From positions 108,969 through 172,968 of the forward strand of contig NZ_CAJVCE010000014.1 in assembly GCF_910594985.1 (NCBI RefSeq): a stretch of 64,000 bases of DNA, read 5' to 3'. Position numbers and translations under genes: made by a program. Origin of the DNA: Paenibacillus allorhizosphaerae. GTDB lineage: Bacteria; Bacillota; Bacilli; Paenibacillales; NBRC-103111. This document shows positions 62,205-64,000 of the stretch, piece by piece. Each line of letters opens with the position of its first letter. Position 1 is the first letter of the stretch. The notes below the pieces were generated by a model, which worked only from the letters and a program-made list of their open reading frames with translations, was not told the origin of the DNA and did not search any database.

Positions 62205-62528
62205 ATGGTTGTGGCTATAGTGGAAGTTACCGTAATTCCGATCGGTACCGCAACGACCAGTTTGAGCGGGTACGTGGCCGATCTTCATCGACTGCTTGAG
62301 GAAGCCCCGGAAGCGATCCGTTTTGAAATGACATCGATGAGCACGATAATTGACGGTGAACTTGACGATTTGCTGCAGGTCATTCGTCGTTTGCATGAAG
62401 CGCCGTTCAGTCAAGGCGCCTCACGGGTATCCACCTCGATTAAAATCGATGATCGCCGCGACAAAGCAGCCTCTATGGAACAGAAGCTTCGTTCCGTGCA
62501 AGAGAAGTTGGACAATCGCTCGCTTTAA
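62205..62528 (+). CDS. MTH1187/YkoF-like thiamine-binding protein
   Basis: 107 residues, a ferredoxin-like fold family: VEVTVIPIGTATTSLSGYVAD, FEMTSMSTIIDGELDDLLQVI and the conserved end HEAPFSQGASRVSTSIKIDDRRD. Relatives bind thiamine or hydroxymethylpyrimidine. AAAGGAGTGA lies directly before the ATG. No TPP riboswitch is recognised. Confidence 0.88.
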   Translation: MVVAIVEVTVIPIGTATTSLSGYVADLHRLLEEAPEAIRFEMTSMSTIIDGELDDLLQVIRRLHEAPFSQGASRVSTSIKIDDRRDKAASMEQKLRSVQEKLDNRSL

Positions 62529-62672
62529 ATGCAGGGCGCCCAGCTAGCGCTATATGTTTGATTTGGTCCCGACTTCCGTCGTGTATCTTTACACTACTCA
62601 TCGCACTTGTTGTTGCAGCGGCGGCTGTCACCCAGGATGGAAGGACGCTTATTAAGCTCAACAATACAAATG

Positions 62673-62706
62673 CAAAAAAGAGACCGTTAAGGTCTCTTCT
62701 TATTTT
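62673..62706. terminator. Terminator shared by the rRNA/tRNA operon and plus-strand gene
   Basis: AAGAGACC-GTTAA-GGTCTCTT with A6 on the left and TTATTTT on the right works on both strands; it ends the tRNA array on the minus strand. Confidence 0.85.
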
Positions 62707-62713
62707 CACCTAA

Positions 62714-62789
62714 TGGTGAGCCATGTAGGACTCGAACCTACGACACCCTGATTAAAAGTCAGGTGCTCTACCAACTGAGCTAATGGCTC
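62714..62789 (-). tRNA. tRNA-Lys (TTT)
   Basis: The acceptor GAGCCAT pairs at both ends, the anticodon loop is CTTTTAA, and CCA is encoded. It is the last gene of the array. Confidence 0.96.
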
Positions 62790-62797
62790 GAAAATAA

Positions 62798-62883
62798 TGG
62801 TGGAGGCTGATGGATTCGAACCACCGAACTCGTCAGAGAACAGATTTACAGTCTGCTGCGTTTGGCCACTTCGCTAAGCCTCC
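62798..62883 (-). tRNA. tRNA-Tyr (GTA)
   Basis: 86 nt with a long variable arm; acceptor GGAGGCT, anticodon loop CTGTAAA, encoded CCA. Confidence 0.95.
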
Positions 62884-62899
62884 ATATTATAAAAAGCAA

Positions 62900-62975
<76 letters not shown>

Positions 62976-63024
62976 ATGCTATGTATTATGTTGTTCTAAC
63001 TGCACTTCCTATGCAGGAAATTAA

Positions 63025-63042
63025 TGGCGGAGCCGACGGGAT
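63025..63042 (-). repeat. Truncated duplicate of the tRNA-Asp 3' end
   Basis: TGGCGGAGCCGACGGGAT is identical to 63140-63157, the CCA, acceptor and part of the T-arm of tRNA-Asp, then the match stops. About 100 bases of unrelated DNA separate the two. Confidence 0.8.
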
Positions 63043-63139
63043 ACTCTTCGTTACACTCCGAGACTGCGTAGTTAGACTTACGAAGCATAAGCTTCGACGA
63101 ACCTTATAGGTTCTCATCCCTTACAGGGAAGTAAATCAA

Positions 63140-63216
63140 TGGCGGAGCCGACGGGATTCGAACCCGCGGTCTCCTGCGTGACAGGCAGGCATGTTAGGCC
63201 TCTACACCACGGCTCC
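63140..63216 (-). tRNA. tRNA-Asp (GTC)
   Basis: Acceptor GGAGCCG, anticodon loop CTGTCAC, encoded CCA. Confidence 0.96.
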
Positions 63217-63233
63217 ACACTATGGATAAAAAC

Positions 63234-63309
<76 letters not shown>

Positions 63310-63325
63310 ATATTGAGTTGTTACA

Positions 63326-63401
63326 TGGTGGAGGCTGACGGGATCGAACCGCCGACCCTCTGCTTGTAAGGCAGATGCTCTCCCAGCTGAGCTAAGCCTC
63401 C
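63326..63401 (-). tRNA. tRNA-Val (TAC)
   Basis: Acceptor GGAGGCT, anticodon loop CTTACAA, encoded CCA. Confidence 0.95.
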
Positions 63402-63414
63402 ATAAATATAAAAT

Positions 63415-63491
63415 TGGTAGCGGCAGAGGGGATCGAACCCCCGACCTTACGGGTATGAACCGTACGCTCTAGCCAGCTGAGCTACGCCGCC
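63415..63491 (-). tRNA. tRNA-Met (CAT), elongator type
   Basis: Acceptor GGCGGCG with G1 paired, unlike initiator tRNA; anticodon loop TTCATAC; encoded CCA. An Ile (CAT, lysidine) identity is less likely from the body sequence. Confidence 0.9.
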
Positions 63492-63502
63492 ATGATATAC
63501 TA

Positions 63503-63590
63503 CGGAGAGAGAGGGATTCGAACCCTCGCACCACTTACGCAGTCTAACCCCTTAGCAGAGGGTCCCCTTGAGCCACTTGGGTATCTCTCC
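63503..63590 (-). tRNA. tRNA-Ser (GCT)
   Basis: 88 nt with a long variable arm, acceptor GGAGAGA, anticodon loop CTGCTAA. Unlike its neighbours, CCA is not encoded (TAG follows the discriminator). First tRNA after 23S rRNA. Confidence 0.94.
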
Positions 63591-63781
63591 AAGCTCAATC
63601 AGTACAGGATTTGTACCCTGAAAACTGGATCGAAACGAGGCTCCGATTTATCTTTTATCGTTCCGTTGTGCTTCGCACAAAGGTCACTTCAAAAAGATAA
63701 ATCTTCGCTGCAACAAAATGCTTAATGCTGAATCTTTTAGCTAATGCTTCCGAAGCTAGCTTTTCTTCGAAAAGCTCTTAG

Positions 63782-64000
63782 GATAAGCCCTCGACCGATT
63801 AGTATTCGTCAGCTGCACGCGTTACCGCGCTTCCACCCCGAACCTATCTACCTCGTCGTCTACAAGGGGTCTTACATACTGGGAAATCTCATCTTGAGGG
63901 GGGCTTCACGCTTAGATGCTTTCAGCGCTTATCCCGTCCGTACTTGGCTATCCAGCCGTGCTCCTGGCGGAACAACTGGTACACCAGCGGTACGTCCATC
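63782..64000 (-). rRNA. 23S ribosomal RNA, 3' end
   Basis: The minus strand ends with GGTCGAGGGCTTA after a stretch complementary to GCTTAGATGCTTTCAGCGCTTATC and CACCAG, which are near-universal in the 23S 3' domain. The exact 3' end is approximate. The flank GTTTTCAGGGT (near 63620) is probably half of the 23S processing stalk. The gene runs off the right edge. Confidence 0.95.

Overview
The window looks like a chromosomal segment of a spore-forming Bacillales bacterium, most likely Paenibacillaceae. The evidence is the order of core genes (cggR-gapA-pgk-tpiA-gpmI-eno; rapZ-yvcK-whiA-HPr/Crh; hprK-lgt-ppaX-yvoF; hisZ-G-D-B-H-F-IE), strong AGGAGG-type ribosome binding sites, a CtsR box at clpP, a YheC/YheD spore-coat ATP-grasp protein and several copper-amine-oxidase-like 'stalk' proteins. 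Family assignments come from reading the sequence; no database search was run. Most genes lie on the minus strand.

Layout. 1-9.1 kb is accessory: the start of a MEDS-domain gene, a secreted CAP/stalk protein, a DnaA-box-like cluster, an AraC fragment, and a compact operon (adenylate-forming enzyme, SbnA-like and SbnB-like enzymes) that should make L-2,3-diaminopropionate, facing a divergent ATP-grasp gene. A GT2 glycosyltransferase next to it is interrupted by a stop codon. 9.3-17.6 kb is a scarred integration zone downstream of ssrA (tmRNA): five partial copies of the ssrA 3' end lie between remnants of inserts, namely a Doc/AbrB-type toxin-antitoxin pair, a decayed IS1182-family element sitting inside a terminator hairpin, and two divergent 'effector / AraC' modules of which one has lost its regulator.

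17.6-34.5 kb is core: ssrA, smpB, rnr, secG, a sugar isomerase, an M50 protease, the complete lower glycolytic operon under CggR with a recognisable operator, tRNA-Arg, clpP with a CtsR site overlapping its promoter, and a large secreted stalk/PKD protein. 34.6-43.4 kb carries the HPr/Crh-whiA-yvcK-rapZ cluster, glucokinase, trxB, a TPR protein and a PRPP synthetase. 43.5-50.3 kb is the histidine operon, which lacks hisA; an intrinsic terminator immediately follows hisH at the place where hisA would be expected.

50.6-57.8 kb holds yvoF-ppaX-lgt-hprK (HPr(Ser) phosphorylation control and lipoprotein maturation), an HxlR regulator, an MsmX-type sugar ABC ATPase with a PucR-type regulator, and a tandem NlpC/P60 protein whose first domain is catalytically dead. 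58.1-62.5 kb, on the plus strand, encodes a LarA-family racemase, a small membrane protein, a gluconate-2-dehydrogenase subunit-3-like protein with a GMC flavoprotein, and a thiamine-binding-like protein. The right end is an eight-tRNA array running out of a 23S rRNA gene, with no 5S gene between the two.

Carbon-flux control recurs through the window: CggR, HprK/PpaX, an HPr/Crh protein, YvcK, RapZ, glucokinase and MsmX. The best candidates for undescribed biology are the diaminopropionate/adenylation operon with its ATP-grasp neighbour, the serial ssrA integration scars, the missing hisA, and several strong non-terminator hairpins.
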